DNA of 64,000 nt. Source: Pseudonocardia alaniniphila. Lineage in GTDB: Bacteria > Actinomycetota > Actinomycetes > Mycobacteriales > Pseudonocardiaceae. Below the pieces are notes generated by a model that did not search any database, was not told the DNA's origin, and saw nothing but the letters and a program-made list of their open reading frames with translations. Both the position numbers and the translations under genes were made by a program. Numbering within the stretch: position 1 is the first letter of the stretch; each line of letters starts with the position of its first letter. The stretch covers positions 62,001 through 126,000 of the forward strand of contig NZ_JAKXMK010000035.1 in NCBI RefSeq assembly GCF_022524485.1, read 5' to 3'. Positions 32,011 to 40,555 of the stretch are shown in pieces.

Positions 32011-32415
32011 GCTCTCGATGGCGCCCGCGCGGTCGTACCGCGAGATCGCGAATGATCAGCAGTGTCCGCCGCTCGGCCGCTGGTTCCAGGGCGCGGGTGA
32101 GGTCCCTGTTCCGGTCGAAGTCCCGCCGCTTCGCTTTTCGCCCATAGCAACCTTTCGGGCGCGATGTGAAGCGCATGGGAAATTGCTAACTTGCGATGGC
32201 GAAGTTACCTGGTTACGGTTGTCGTCATGACCGGACAGGCGAGGGTGATCGTCCCGGCACACACCGAGCCGCGCGGTCGGCCTCCTGGGCGCTGACCGCC
32301 CATTCTCCTTCCCCATGCGGGTCGGCACGGCAGCCGGTGAAGCATCGGAATGTCGTGTTCCTATCCGCCGGAAGCGACAGCCATCCGGTCGGCCACCATG
32401 TTGCGAGAGTGAGGA
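32011..32415. other. Intergenic region before the LLM oxidoreductase
   Basis: About 400 bp carry no supportable gene. A 21-bp inverted repeat, TAACTT N9 AAGTTA (32187-32207), is the only clear structure. Confidence 0.5.
32187..32207. promoter_or_regulatory. Operator-like inverted repeat TAACTT-N9-AAGTTA
   Basis: The arms are perfect over 6 bp and AT-rich in a GC-rich context, with the spacing common for MarR or TetR dimer sites. It is about 210 bp upstream of the LLM gene at 32416. No adjacent regulator gene is present. Confidence 0.4.
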
Positions 32416-33255
32416 ATGATGAAATTCGGCGTCACGTTGTTTGCGACCGACGAGGGAATCTGGCCCAGTGCTCTTGGGAAGGCGGTCGAAGAGCGTGGGT
32501 TCGACTCGATTTGGCTAGCCGAGCACTCGCACATTCCGGCGAGTCGAGAGACTCCTTTCCCGCTCGGCGGTGAGCTTCCTCGCGAGTACTACCGTGCCTA
32601 TGACCCGTTCGTCGCCTTGGCGAGCATATCCTCCGTCACGGAAAGAATCCTGCTCGGCACGGCAATAACGCTGATCATTCAACGCGACCCGATCCACACC
32701 GCAAAGGCTGTCGCGACGCTCGACCAGGTATCGGGCGGTCGGGCGGTGCTCGGCGTCGGCGTCGGCTGGAACCTCGAGGAAATGCGCAACCACGGCACGG
32801 ATCCAAGCGTCCGAGGACGGCTGGCCGACGAGCGGCTGGCGGCCATCCGGGAGATCTGGACCAAGGAGCAAGCTGAGTTCCATGGAACACTGGTCGACTT
32901 CGACCAGATTTATAGTTGGCCCAAACCGGTACGGCAACCTCATCCTCCGATATACGTCGGAGGCAACAGCGCCGCGGCTGTTGCGAGGGCCATCCGCCAT
33001 GACGCAGGCTGGCTTCCCTTCGCGGTCCCCGAACCGCGGCTCGTCGATCAGCAATTGGCGATGGCCGAGCGTGCCGGAGGCGGTGACAGCACGCCGATCA
33101 CCATCACAAGCTTCGATCCGAGTAAGCGGGCGGTGCTGTCCGCATATATGGAGAGCCGGGTCGAGCGGATCTTGTTCTTGCTTCCGGAAGGGCGGGAGAG
33201 TGAAACACTTCATCGCCCGGACGGACTGGCCGGCCTGATCGAGTCCATGCAGTGA
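32416..33255 (+). CDS. LLM-class (luciferase-like) F420/FMN-dependent oxidoreductase
   Basis: The protein (279 aa) has the bacterial-luciferase TIM-barrel pattern of the TIGR03619 type: MMKFGVTLFATDEG, then GFDSIWLAEHSHIPASRETP, then LLGTAITLIIQRDPIHTAK, then SGGRAVLGVGVGWNLEEM, and PIYVGGNSAAAVARAIRH. Actinobacterial relatives use F420 to reduce or oxidise small molecules. A GAGGA ribosome binding site lies 5 nt before the ATG pair. The substrate is unknown. Confidence 0.9.
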   Translation: MMKFGVTLFATDEGIWPSALGKAVEERGFDSIWLAEHSHIPASRETPFPLGGELPREYYRAYDPFVALASISSVTERILLGTAITLIIQRDPIHTAKAVATLDQVSGGRAVLGVGVGWNLEEMRNHGTDPSVRGRLADERLAAIREIWTKEQAEFHGTLVDFDQIYSWPKPVRQPHPPIYVGGNSAAAVARAIRHDAGWLPFAVPEPRLVDQQLAMAERAGGGDSTPITITSFDPSKRAVLSAYMESRVERILFLLPEGRESETLHRPDGLAGLIESMQ

Positions 33256-33289
33256 GCGGCTGCTGGTTCCGGGCCCCGGGGACCGGAGG

Positions 33290-33790
33290 TCAGGCTCGGC
33301 AGTACCAGTCCTCCTGGCCGCCGAGCGACTCCTGGGCGGCGTCCGGAGCGGGGAACGGCGTGCCGAAGGTGAACGCCCACGCCGACGGTCCGTGCTCCCG
33401 CAGATGCGCAAGCCTCTCTTCCGCTTCCAGGACCGTCGGCCGATGGCCTACCGGTACCCACCACAGGACCTGATGAGCCTGCCCGAGCCGGCTGAACCCC
33501 TCACGCTTGCGCCGCAGCACCGCGAGATGCGCGGGGTTTCGGTAGACGAAGTCGCCCAAGGCTTCGAGCGAGTCCCACACCGTCATATTGACGATTATTC
33601 GATCGTCGCCGAACCCGCGAACGGCAGTGGCATCGCCATCCTCGGTCTTCATCCGCCAGCGGAAGCCCGGAGCCGCATCGGCAACGGCGTTGACCGGAAC
33701 CAGCGCGTCCACGAACCACTTGAGCTCCGGCTCGGTGAGAGGTACCACCGGCAGCGCGATGTTGACCTGAGCGATCTCCCAGTTCGTCAT
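33290..33790 (-). CDS. DUF3291 family protein
   Basis: The protein (166 aa) begins MTNWEIAQVNIALPVVPLTE and has FRWRMKTEDGDAT, IIVNMTVWDSLEALGDFVYR and VLWWVPVGHRPTVLEAEERL. This is the pattern of the DUF3291 dimeric alpha-beta barrel family (about 150 aa). The function is unknown; relatives resemble small heme- or quinone-handling barrels. I choose the ATG at 33790 because the 49 upstream residues of the open frame are unconserved. Confidence 0.8.
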   Translation of the reverse strand: MTNWEIAQVNIALPVVPLTEPELKWFVDALVPVNAVADAAPGFRWRMKTEDGDATAVRGFGDDRIIVNMTVWDSLEALGDFVYRNPAHLAVLRRKREGFSRLGQAHQVLWWVPVGHRPTVLEAEERLAHLREHGPSAWAFTFGTPFPAPDAAQESLGGQEDWYCRA

Positions 33791-33873
33791 GATCTCGGAA
33801 GCTAGACGTCGAGCTGACCGATCGCCAGCTTCCGGACGAACCGCGCCGGGCCCCGACCCGGGCTTGCCGCGTG

Positions 33874-34305
33874 TCAGGCGACAGTGGCGTGCAGCGAGAT
33901 GTCGATGTTGCCCCGGGTGGACTTGGAGTACGGGCACACCTGGTGCGCGCCGGCCACCAGGTCGTCGGCGGTCTGCTGGTCGATCCCGCCGGCCTCGAGG
34001 CGCAACACCGCACTCAGACCGAACTCGTCAGCCTTGATGTCGTGGTGCAAGGTGACCTCCGCGATCACCGCGAGGTCCTTCAGCGCGATCTTCTTCCGGC
34101 TCGCGACCCGCCGGACCGCACCGACGAAGCACGACGCCCAGCCCGCTGCGAACAGCTGTTCCGGGTTGGTGCCTCCGCCCGCTCCGCCCAGCGCCTTCGG
34201 AACGGCGAGATGGACGTCGAGCGCACCGTCGTCGGAGGTGGCGCGGCCGCCGTTGCGTCCTTCCGCGGTGGAGGTGGCAACGGCCGTGTACGTGGTTTCA
34301 GCCAC
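33874..34305 (-). CDS. ohr: Organic hydroperoxide resistance protein (Ohr/OsmC family)
   Basis: The protein (143 aa) is a thiol peroxidase that reduces organic hydroperoxides. The peroxidatic Cys59 is in FAAGWASCFVGAV and the resolving Cys124 is in HQVCPYSKSTRGN, the Ohr-type positions. The first residues (TTYTAVATSTAEGRNGG) give the usual N-terminus. The GTG at 34305 is preferred to an upstream codon at 34332 because AAGGGA lies about 7 nt before it. No OhrR regulator is adjacent. Confidence 0.92.
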   Translation of the reverse strand: MAETTYTAVATSTAEGRNGGRATSDDGALDVHLAVPKALGGAGGGTNPEQLFAAGWASCFVGAVRRVASRKKIALKDLAVIAEVTLHHDIKADEFGLSAVLRLEAGGIDQQTADDLVAGAHQVCPYSKSTRGNIDISLHATVA

Positions 34306-34377
34306 GAGAGATCCCTTCTCCTGTCTTGGCACGCGTGAAATCAGTGGTGATCGCCGGGCAGGGCAACCGTGCGCGGC

Positions 34378-34560
34378 TCACCAGCCGTCCCGCACGTCCG
34401 TGGGGACGGCGTTCGGTCTCGACGGATCGGCCGGGGACGCGCTCGGCACCGCACATCCCAGGGCGAAGACGGCGCTCGCCGCGGCGAGCACGACGTGCTG
34501 GGGCGACCAGCGCCGCTGCGCACGCGTGGAACGTGGCTTCGATGGAATATCGCGTAGCAC
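34378..34560 (-). CDS. Small hypothetical protein with one hydrophobic segment
   Basis: A 60-aa frame (GTG start) has a basic N-terminus, a hydrophobic stretch HVVLAAASAVFALGCAV and a Pro/Asp-rich tail. It could be a small membrane or exported protein. The ribosome binding site is weak and no family is recognised, so it may be spurious. Confidence 0.3.
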   Translation of the reverse strand: MLRDIPSKPRSTRAQRRWSPQHVVLAAASAVFALGCAVPSASPADPSRPNAVPTDVRDGW

Positions 34561-34615
34561 GTAGTCACGCTAGGTGCGCATTGTCGGCCTCCGCGCCTGA
34601 CATGTGACGCCGTCT

Positions 34616-34647
34616 CTGTACGTCACAGCCGCTGTACGTCACAGCGG
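34616..34647. repeat. Tandem 14-bp repeat forming a hairpin
   Basis: CTGTACGTCACAGC occurs at 34616-34629 and 34632-34645. The second copy sits in a perfect hairpin, CCGCTGT-ACGTC-ACAGCGG (34629-34647). It lies downstream of the PQQ-type dehydrogenase gene and upstream of the small ORF. It could be a terminator or a protein-binding repeat (TGT N5 ACA). Confidence 0.5.
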
Positions 34648-34718
34648 AAACGACGGCTCTCATCCGTGTCGATCTGTGCGGTGATCCCCGATCTCGTCGG
34701 CGTGTGGCAGTTGTCGCG

Positions 34719-36095
34719 CTAGTTCGTCTTCGGCGTGAGGCGGTAGATGGCGCCGGACTTGTCGTCGCTGACGTAGAGCGCGCCGTCGGGTCCGATCACG
34801 TCGTCGACCGGGCGGCCCCAGCGCTCGCCGTTGGCGTCCTGGAAGCCACCGAGGATGGTCTGCGGCGCCCCGAGCGTCTTGTCGGCTGCGACCCACGGCA
34901 TCCACACCACCGCGGGCGCGCGCGGCGGCTGCGCGTTCCAGGAGCCGTGCAGCGCGAGCACCGCGCCCTCGCCACGGCCGGCGCCCAGCGTGCCGGCGGG
35001 CAGGAAATGCAGCCCGAGCGGTGCGCTGTGGGCCGGGATCCCGCGCTCGATCGGCTTCAGATCCGTGCAGTTGCGGACCTTGCCGTCGGGGTTGTTCTGC
35101 GCGTCGGGCGTGAACGGCGGATCGGCCTCGTCCAGCGCGGTGCCCGCGACACCGGGATCGACGTCGGGATCCGGGTTGCAGGTCGGCCAGCCGAGATCGC
35201 GGCCCGGCGTCAGGCGCGCCACCTCCTCCGACGGGTGGTCGGTGACGTAGCCCGGGATGACCTTGCCGAACGCGTCGGGCTCGCCGCCGTAGGCACGGTG
35301 GAACGGGTAGGCGATGGTGTCGCGGTTGTTGACCGCGACCCAGAGCGTCCCGTCGGGAGCGAACGCCAGGCCTTCGCCGTTGCGGATCCCGCGCGCGAAG
35401 ATGCGCAGCGTGCCGGTGTCGGGGTCGACGGTGGCCACGGTTCCGCGTGGCGGGTCCATCCGCTCGTCGGCGAGGCCGGCGTTCGTCGAGCTCGGCAGCG
35501 GGAAGTAGAGCGTGTGGTCGGGCCCGACGACGACCGACTTGAGACGGTGCACGTCGTCGCCGCCGGGCTGGAGGTCGGGCAGGTGGTCGACGACCGTGGT
35601 GCGGGGTCCCGGGCCTGTGGCCGACCACGGATAGCGGTCGAGGCGATCGGACTCGATCACGTACAGCACGCGCCGGCCGTGCCAGGTGTCGAAGGCCAGG
35701 CCCTGCGGCTGGGTCAGGCCTGCCAGCAGGACCCGTTGCTGCGGCACAGCGCTGGGATCGCTGCCCGGGCTCAAGAGAGACACGGTGCCGTTGCCGGGTT
35801 GGCTGACCAGCAGGTCGCCCTCCGGCGTCCACGCCTCGTAGCGCGCGTTGGCGACGCGTGCCCACACCGAAGCGTTCCACCCCGCAGGGACTCCGACGAC
35901 GTGTGGCGTGTCGAACGGCGGCGTCGCGTTGGCCTGGGGCACCGAGAGCTCGACCGACGTCGTCGCCGGGTCGGCAGCCGGCGCCGGGTCGGCGGCGGCC
36001 ACCGTGCCGGTCGTCTCCGAGCCGCCGACTCCGCAGCCGCTGACCACAGCGCCCAGCACCGCTGCAGTGGCCAGCGCCGATCGCAGCGCTCTCAT
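34719..36095 (-). CDS. PQQ-dependent sugar dehydrogenase-like lipoprotein (sorbosone dehydrogenase family)
   Basis: The protein (458 aa) begins with a lipobox signal (AAVLGAVVSGCGVGG) and an Ala/Asp/Pro-rich linker. A beta-propeller of the soluble glucose/sorbosone dehydrogenase type follows, with repeats such as YEAWTPEGDLLVSQPGNGTV, LPDLQPGGDDVHRLKSVVV, RNGEGLAFAPDGTLWVAVNN and VIGPDGALYVSDDKSGAIYR. Expected activity is periplasmic oxidation of an aldose or related compound with PQQ. No PQQ synthesis genes lie in the window, so the cofactor must come from elsewhere or the protein may not bind it. Confidence 0.85.
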   Translation of the reverse strand: MRALRSALATAAVLGAVVSGCGVGGSETTGTVAAADPAPAADPATTSVELSVPQANATPPFDTPHVVGVPAGWNASVWARVANARYEAWTPEGDLLVSQPGNGTVSLLSPGSDPSAVPQQRVLLAGLTQPQGLAFDTWHGRRVLYVIESDRLDRYPWSATGPGPRTTVVDHLPDLQPGGDDVHRLKSVVVGPDHTLYFPLPSSTNAGLADERMDPPRGTVATVDPDTGTLRIFARGIRNGEGLAFAPDGTLWVAVNNRDTIAYPFHRAYGGEPDAFGKVIPGYVTDHPSEEVARLTPGRDLGWPTCNPDPDVDPGVAGTALDEADPPFTPDAQNNPDGKVRNCTDLKPIERGIPAHSAPLGLHFLPAGTLGAGRGEGAVLALHGSWNAQPPRAPAVVWMPWVAADKTLGAPQTILGGFQDANGERWGRPVDDVIGPDGALYVSDDKSGAIYRLTPKTN

Positions 36096-36293
36096 CGTCG
36101 GCAGGGTAGTCCGCGAACCGGGCGTGAGCGGCGGTGAGCGCGCCGAGCGGTGTCGCCGCGGCGGACATCAGCCGGGACGCGGCCACCGGTCACCGAGCGC
36201 ACCCCTTGCACGGCCTCGGCATCTCACCGAGGCTCGCTGTGTGGCGCCCGGGCCGAACGAGACCCGCGACCGGAGGACACGGGAGGAGACGCA

Positions 36294-37700
36294 ATGGCCG
36301 ATGAGGACTACGACGCGATCGTGATAGGGACCAGCCAGGGCGGCCGGTTTCTCCCCGCCGAGCTGGCGAAGGCGGGTCGGAAGGTGGCGCTCGTCGAGCG
36401 AGGCAGACTCGGCGGCGTCTGCGTCAACACGGGGTGCACCCCGACCAAGACGATGGTCGCCAGCGCGCGCCTCGCCCACCAGGCGCGCCGCGGCGCGGAG
36501 TACGGCGTGCGTATCGGTCCGGTATCGGTGGACCTGGCCGCGGTGCGCGAGCGCAAACGGGCCATGGTCGCCGGCGCGCGGCAGAACTATGCGAGTCGCC
36601 TGGCGCAGGACGGGCTCGACCTGATCGAGGGCGAGGCCCATTTCACGGGGCCGAAGACGGTCGAGATCGCCTTGACGGAAGGCGGGACACGGCAGATCAG
36701 CGCGCCGGTGGTGGTGATCGATGCGGGCACCCGGCCCAGGCCGCTGGCGATCACCGGCGCGGACGAGGTTCCCTTGCTCGATTCAACGTCGATCATGGAG
36801 CTGGACGAGGTCCCGGAGCACCTGATCGTCGTCGGCGGCGGCTACATCGGGCTGGAGTTCGGGCAGATGTTCCGCCGGTTCGGCAGCGAGGTCACCATCG
36901 TCCAAAGTGCCGCGCGCCTGATGACGATCGAGGACGAGGACGTCTCGGACGAGGTCGCCGCCATCATGCGCGATGACGGGATCGCGGTCCTGACCTCGTC
37001 GAGGCCGGTCAGGGTCGAACGGGGCGACGGCGGCCACCTGCGGCTGACGGTTCGCACGGAGGACGGTGAGCGACAACTCGAAGGCACGCACCTGCTGTCC
37101 GCCATCGGTCGCGTCCCGAATACGGAGGCGCTCACCCCCGAGGCGGCCGGCATACGTCTCGACGACCGCGGTTTCATCGAGGTCGACGAGTACCTGGAAA
37201 CCAGTGTCCCCGGCGTCTACGCGATGGGGGACATCAAGGGTGGTCCGGCCTTCACCCACCTTTCCTACGACGATTACCGCATCCTGCACGCCAACCTCAT
37301 CGAGCATGGGAAGGCGAGCACACGGGACCGGATCGTCCCGTACACGATGTTCATCGACCCGCCGCTCGGCCGCGCCGGCATGACCGAGCGCGAGGCCAGG
37401 GCCCAGGGACGCGCGATCCGGGTGGCGAAGCTCCCGATGAGCGCCGTGATCCGGGCCATCGAGACCGGGGAGACGCGCGGCTTCATGAAGGCCGTCGTCG
37501 ACGCGGACAGCGGGCAGATCCTGGGCTGCGCGGTCCTCGGCAGTGAGGGCGGCGAGATCATGAGCATGATCCAGGTCGCCATGCTGGGAAAGCTCGCCCA
37601 CACCGCCATGGCGGACGCGATCTTCGCGCACCCGCTGCTGGCGGAAGGCCTCAACTCTCTCTTCGCGATGTTCGACGACCATGAGGTTGTCTCAGAATGA
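36294..37700 (+). CDS. FAD-containing disulfide oxidoreductase (MerA/Lpd-like)
   Basis: The protein (468 aa) is a class I pyridine-nucleotide disulfide oxidoreductase. Features are an N-terminal FAD site (YDAIVIGTSQGGRFLPAELAKAG), redox Cys43 and Cys48 in GGVCVNTGCTPTKT, a NAD(P)H site (LIVVGGGYIGLEFGQMFRRF), the second FAD motif VYAMGDIKGG, and a C-terminal His-Glu dyad in FAHPLLAEGLNSL. It resembles mercuric reductase but lacks the NmerA domain and the C-terminal Cys pair that passes Hg(II), so another disulfide or quinone substrate is likely. The ATG at 36294 follows GGGAGGAG. Confidence 0.88.
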   Translation: MADEDYDAIVIGTSQGGRFLPAELAKAGRKVALVERGRLGGVCVNTGCTPTKTMVASARLAHQARRGAEYGVRIGPVSVDLAAVRERKRAMVAGARQNYASRLAQDGLDLIEGEAHFTGPKTVEIALTEGGTRQISAPVVVIDAGTRPRPLAITGADEVPLLDSTSIMELDEVPEHLIVVGGGYIGLEFGQMFRRFGSEVTIVQSAARLMTIEDEDVSDEVAAIMRDDGIAVLTSSRPVRVERGDGGHLRLTVRTEDGERQLEGTHLLSAIGRVPNTEALTPEAAGIRLDDRGFIEVDEYLETSVPGVYAMGDIKGGPAFTHLSYDDYRILHANLIEHGKASTRDRIVPYTMFIDPPLGRAGMTEREARAQGRAIRVAKLPMSAVIRAIETGETRGFMKAVVDADSGQILGCAVLGSEGGEIMSMIQVAMLGKLAHTAMADAIFAHPLLAEGLNSLFAMFDDHEVVSE

Positions 37701-37903
37701 CGTATTCGCCTCCAGGCGAGTAGTGGCCCGGGCCGTCAGTGTCGAGAGGAATGTGTAAGAACGCTCGCCCGGGGACATCATCGAGGGGCTGCGCCCTTTC
37801 CATGGGGTCGTCCGCGCACCGCGCGCGGTGACCTCGCCGCCGACGTCCGCCTCGCTCGGCGGCGCCGCACTGCTGCGGTATATGCGCTTGGCGGTCGGCC
37901 CCT

Positions 37904-38803
37904 TCACACGTTGACCAAGACGATGCCGGCCGCGACCACCGCAGCGGCGGCGGCACGACCGACCCCGAAGCGCTCGCCGAGAAAGACCGTGCCGATGATG
38001 GCTCCGACAACGATGCTGGTCTCGCGCAGCGCCGCGATGGCCGCGGTCGCCCCGCTGGTCTGGGCTACGAGCACCAACCCGTAGGCCGCGAGCGACATCA
38101 CCCCGCCGCCGAGGCCCGCGATCACTACCGGTCGGGCCTGGGTGAACAGGCCCTTCTTCCGGCGGACCAGCGCGATCGCCGGCATCACCGGGCCCTGGAG
38201 CAGGAACATCCATGCCGCGTAGACCAGCACCGGTGTTGTGCTGACCGCCGCGGCGTCGACGACGGTGTAGCCGGCGATGCAGACCCCCGTGGCCACCGCG
38301 GCGCCCAGCGCGGGCAACGACGAGCGTGAGAGACGGCCTCCGTCGAGCGCCAGGCTGATCAGCCCGATGGAGATCACCGCGATCCCGGCCAACTGGACCA
38401 CAGGCGGGACGTGACCCAGCGCCATCTCGATCATCGCGACCACCCACGGCGCGGTCCCGCGCGCCACCGGGTAGACGTGGCTGAATTCGCCGAGCTGGTA
38501 ACTCGCCCACAGCAGCAGGTTGTAGACCACGTGAATGACGGCCGAGGCCAGGATGAAGGGCCATGCCGCGGCGGGCGGCAGGCCCAGAATCAGCACGGCG
38601 ACCCCGCAGATCACAACGTAGGCCGCTCCGATCAGCGCGAACCCCACGAGACGGTCGGGCGCGCCGTGGGCGACGGCATTCCACACCGCGTGCAGGACCG
38701 CGGCCAATAACGTGAGCGCGACGACTCCGGCGGACAGCCCGGGGCCACCGCCGAGGGCCAGCACAGCAGTCGAGAGGGGCAGGACAGGAACAACAGTGGC
38801 CAC
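37904..38803 (-). CDS. EamA/DMT-superfamily transporter
   Basis: The protein (299 aa) has about ten hydrophobic segments in two EamA repeats. These include LLAAVLHAVWNAVAHG, VARGTAPWVVAMIEMALG and LRETSIVVGAIIGTVFLGE. The last has the Arg-Glu and Gly-Glu residues typical of the repeat end. Family members export amino acids, nucleotides or other metabolites. The GTG at 38803, preceded by AGGAG, is preferred to the upstream frame. Confidence 0.87.
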   Translation of the reverse strand: MATVVPVLPLSTAVLALGGGPGLSAGVVALTLLAAVLHAVWNAVAHGAPDRLVGFALIGAAYVVICGVAVLILGLPPAAAWPFILASAVIHVVYNLLLWASYQLGEFSHVYPVARGTAPWVVAMIEMALGHVPPVVQLAGIAVISIGLISLALDGGRLSRSSLPALGAAVATGVCIAGYTVVDAAAVSTTPVLVYAAWMFLLQGPVMPAIALVRRKKGLFTQARPVVIAGLGGGVMSLAAYGLVLVAQTSGATAAIAALRETSIVVGAIIGTVFLGERFGVGRAAAAAVVAAGIVLVNV

Positions 38804-39081
38804 CGAAGAGGCTCCTTGGCGTCGGTGCCATCCGAAGATGGGCACGTCGAACACGGAGCCCTCGGGGTTTTTATCCCGTCAGGTGTCGACCGGCCCCGAC
38901 CCGACAGTCGGGCGGCCGTGGCGCCGCTCGGTCCAGACCCTGACCACCCTGATTGTGGGCTGGTAGGCAGGCAGCAGGCGGAACCCTAGGCGCAACCACA
39001 TGCTGCCCGTGACCTTACTCGGCGAATACGCCGCCCGCCGCCCGTTGGTCAGAAACGCCTCGGTTCCTGCGTGAGCGACCC

Positions 39082-39651
39082 TCAGCGGGGGTCGCGGCCG
39101 ATGAAGGCGAGCATCTTGGTCTGCACGTCGGCGTCGTCGGGGACGTCGACCTTGGGCCCGTACTGCCCGCTCGAACGCAGCAGGTCGTCGAGGGGCTGCA
39201 TCCCTTCCAACAGCATTGCGCAGCGCTCGGGGTCGAGGGTCTCGTCCTGACCGGTGGCCCGGGCGAGGTCCCAGCTGTGCATGAACACGTCGCTGGTGAA
39301 GAAGCGCGCGATCGCCGTGGGCAGCTCGACCTCGCCGATGTGGCGGTTGACCAGCTTCTTGTCCGCCGAGGCGGGGTCGTCGAGCACGACCTGGACGCCA
39401 TCGCTCATGGTGCGCCATGCGGCCACCGGGTCCTCGTCGACGCTGGGCCCCTGCGGCAGGGTGACGTCCGCGCCGTCGGCCAGGAATCCGGGGAACCACT
39501 CGACGAGGTGCCTCACGACGTCGCGGGCGGTCCATTCGGGGACAGGGGACCGGCGGTTCCACGTCGCATCGTCGGGCACACCCTCGACGAGCTTGGTGAA
39601 GCGGTCGGAGATCTCGCGGTACTCGTCGGCGGGGGTCTGGTTCGCGATCAC
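39082..39651 (-). CDS. TIGR03086-type metal-binding protein (mycothiol-dependent DinB-like)
   Basis: The protein (189 aa) matches the mycothiol transferase/maleylpyruvate isomerase fold: DRFTKLVEGVPDDATWNRRS, then VPEWTARDVVRHLVEWFPGF with one metal-site His, and SDVFMHSWDLARATG with a further one. A helical C-terminal domain follows. It is the second such protein in the window (the other is at 7116-7730). The function is unknown, with thiol transfer to a xenobiotic as one possibility. Confidence 0.82.
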   Translation of the reverse strand: MIANQTPADEYREISDRFTKLVEGVPDDATWNRRSPVPEWTARDVVRHLVEWFPGFLADGADVTLPQGPSVDEDPVAAWRTMSDGVQVVLDDPASADKKLVNRHIGEVELPTAIARFFTSDVFMHSWDLARATGQDETLDPERCAMLLEGMQPLDDLLRSSGQYGPKVDVPDDADVQTKMLAFIGRDPR

Positions 39652-39917
39652 GACGTCGTCTCCCTTGAAGTGGGCCGATGGGTGCGACGGGCGACGCCCG
39701 TTCGCGTGCTGTCACAGAAACGACCACGGCGCCGTGCTCAACTCATCGGTCGGAGACGACGACGCCGGGTGACCCCCGATCCGGGCCCTTGTGAGGCCCC
39801 GTCGCCGCGAGCACGCTGGTCCGGCCACGCATCTCGTAGAGCCTGACGAGACGTGCGCAGCCGAACACTTCCGTTTCGCTCGGTCGGAGGGGGGACGAAC
39901 AGAGAAGGGACACCGAC

Positions 39918-40529
39918 ATGTTCGCTCGATACACCACGCTGCGAGGCGATCGCGACAAGATCGAGGCCGCGATCGAGTACGTGGACGGCGAGGTCAGGGC
40001 CGCCGTCGAAGCGACACCGGGCAACGTTGGTTTCGGGGTAGCTGCCGATCCCGCCAGCGGCTTCCTGATCGGCGCGTCCTACTGGGACAGCCGCGAATCG
40101 ATGACAACCGCGGAGTCCGCACTTGCCGAATCGCGGGAGCGTGCCGCCGACATGGCCGGCGCCGAGATGAGCATCGAGCGCTACGAGGTGGTGGCAGGCT
40201 TCCGGCATTCCATCCCGGCCAGGGGCGCCCTGTTACGGCTTTCACGATTCCTGGTGGAACCCGCCAGGGTCGACGAGGCGATCACGAACATGCGCGAGGG
40301 ATCAGTGCCCCGGGTCAAGGGCGCCGATGGTCTGTGCAGCTTCCAGTTGCTGTTCAACCGCGACACCGGCCACGGAATGGTCGTCTCGAGCTGGGAGAAC
40401 CTGACGGCTGCTGACGCTTTCTGGCCCGTCGCGGAACAGCTGCGGGCCCGAGCGACCGAACACGCCGGCGTCCAATTCCTCGACGTCGAGAACTGCACCG
40501 TGATCCGTACGTCGGTGCGGCTCGACTGA
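39918..40529 (+). CDS. Duplicated dimeric alpha-beta barrel protein
   Basis: The protein (203 aa) looks like two ABM-type ferredoxin-like barrels in tandem. Domain 1 starts MFARYTTLRGDRDKIEAAIE and contains GFLIGASYWDSRESMTTAES. Domain 2 starts LLRLSRFLVEPARVDEAITN and contains GMVVSSWENLTAADAFWPVA. Each has the strand-helix layout with a W/Y..S.E motif. Such barrels act as monooxygenases, isomerases or chlorite-dismutase relatives. No catalytic residues are certain. Upstream DNA has GAAGGGACACCGAC before the ATG. Confidence 0.7.
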   Translation: MFARYTTLRGDRDKIEAAIEYVDGEVRAAVEATPGNVGFGVAADPASGFLIGASYWDSRESMTTAESALAESRERAADMAGAEMSIERYEVVAGFRHSIPARGALLRLSRFLVEPARVDEAITNMREGSVPRVKGADGLCSFQLLFNRDTGHGMVVSSWENLTAADAFWPVAEQLRARATEHAGVQFLDVENCTVIRTSVRLD

Positions 40530-40555
40530 GACGAGCCCGAGACCCCTGCCGGCGG

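Noticed and set aside
36294..37700. Mercury resistance operon
   Set aside because: No merR, merT or merB is adjacent and the flavoprotein lacks the mercury-binding cysteines.
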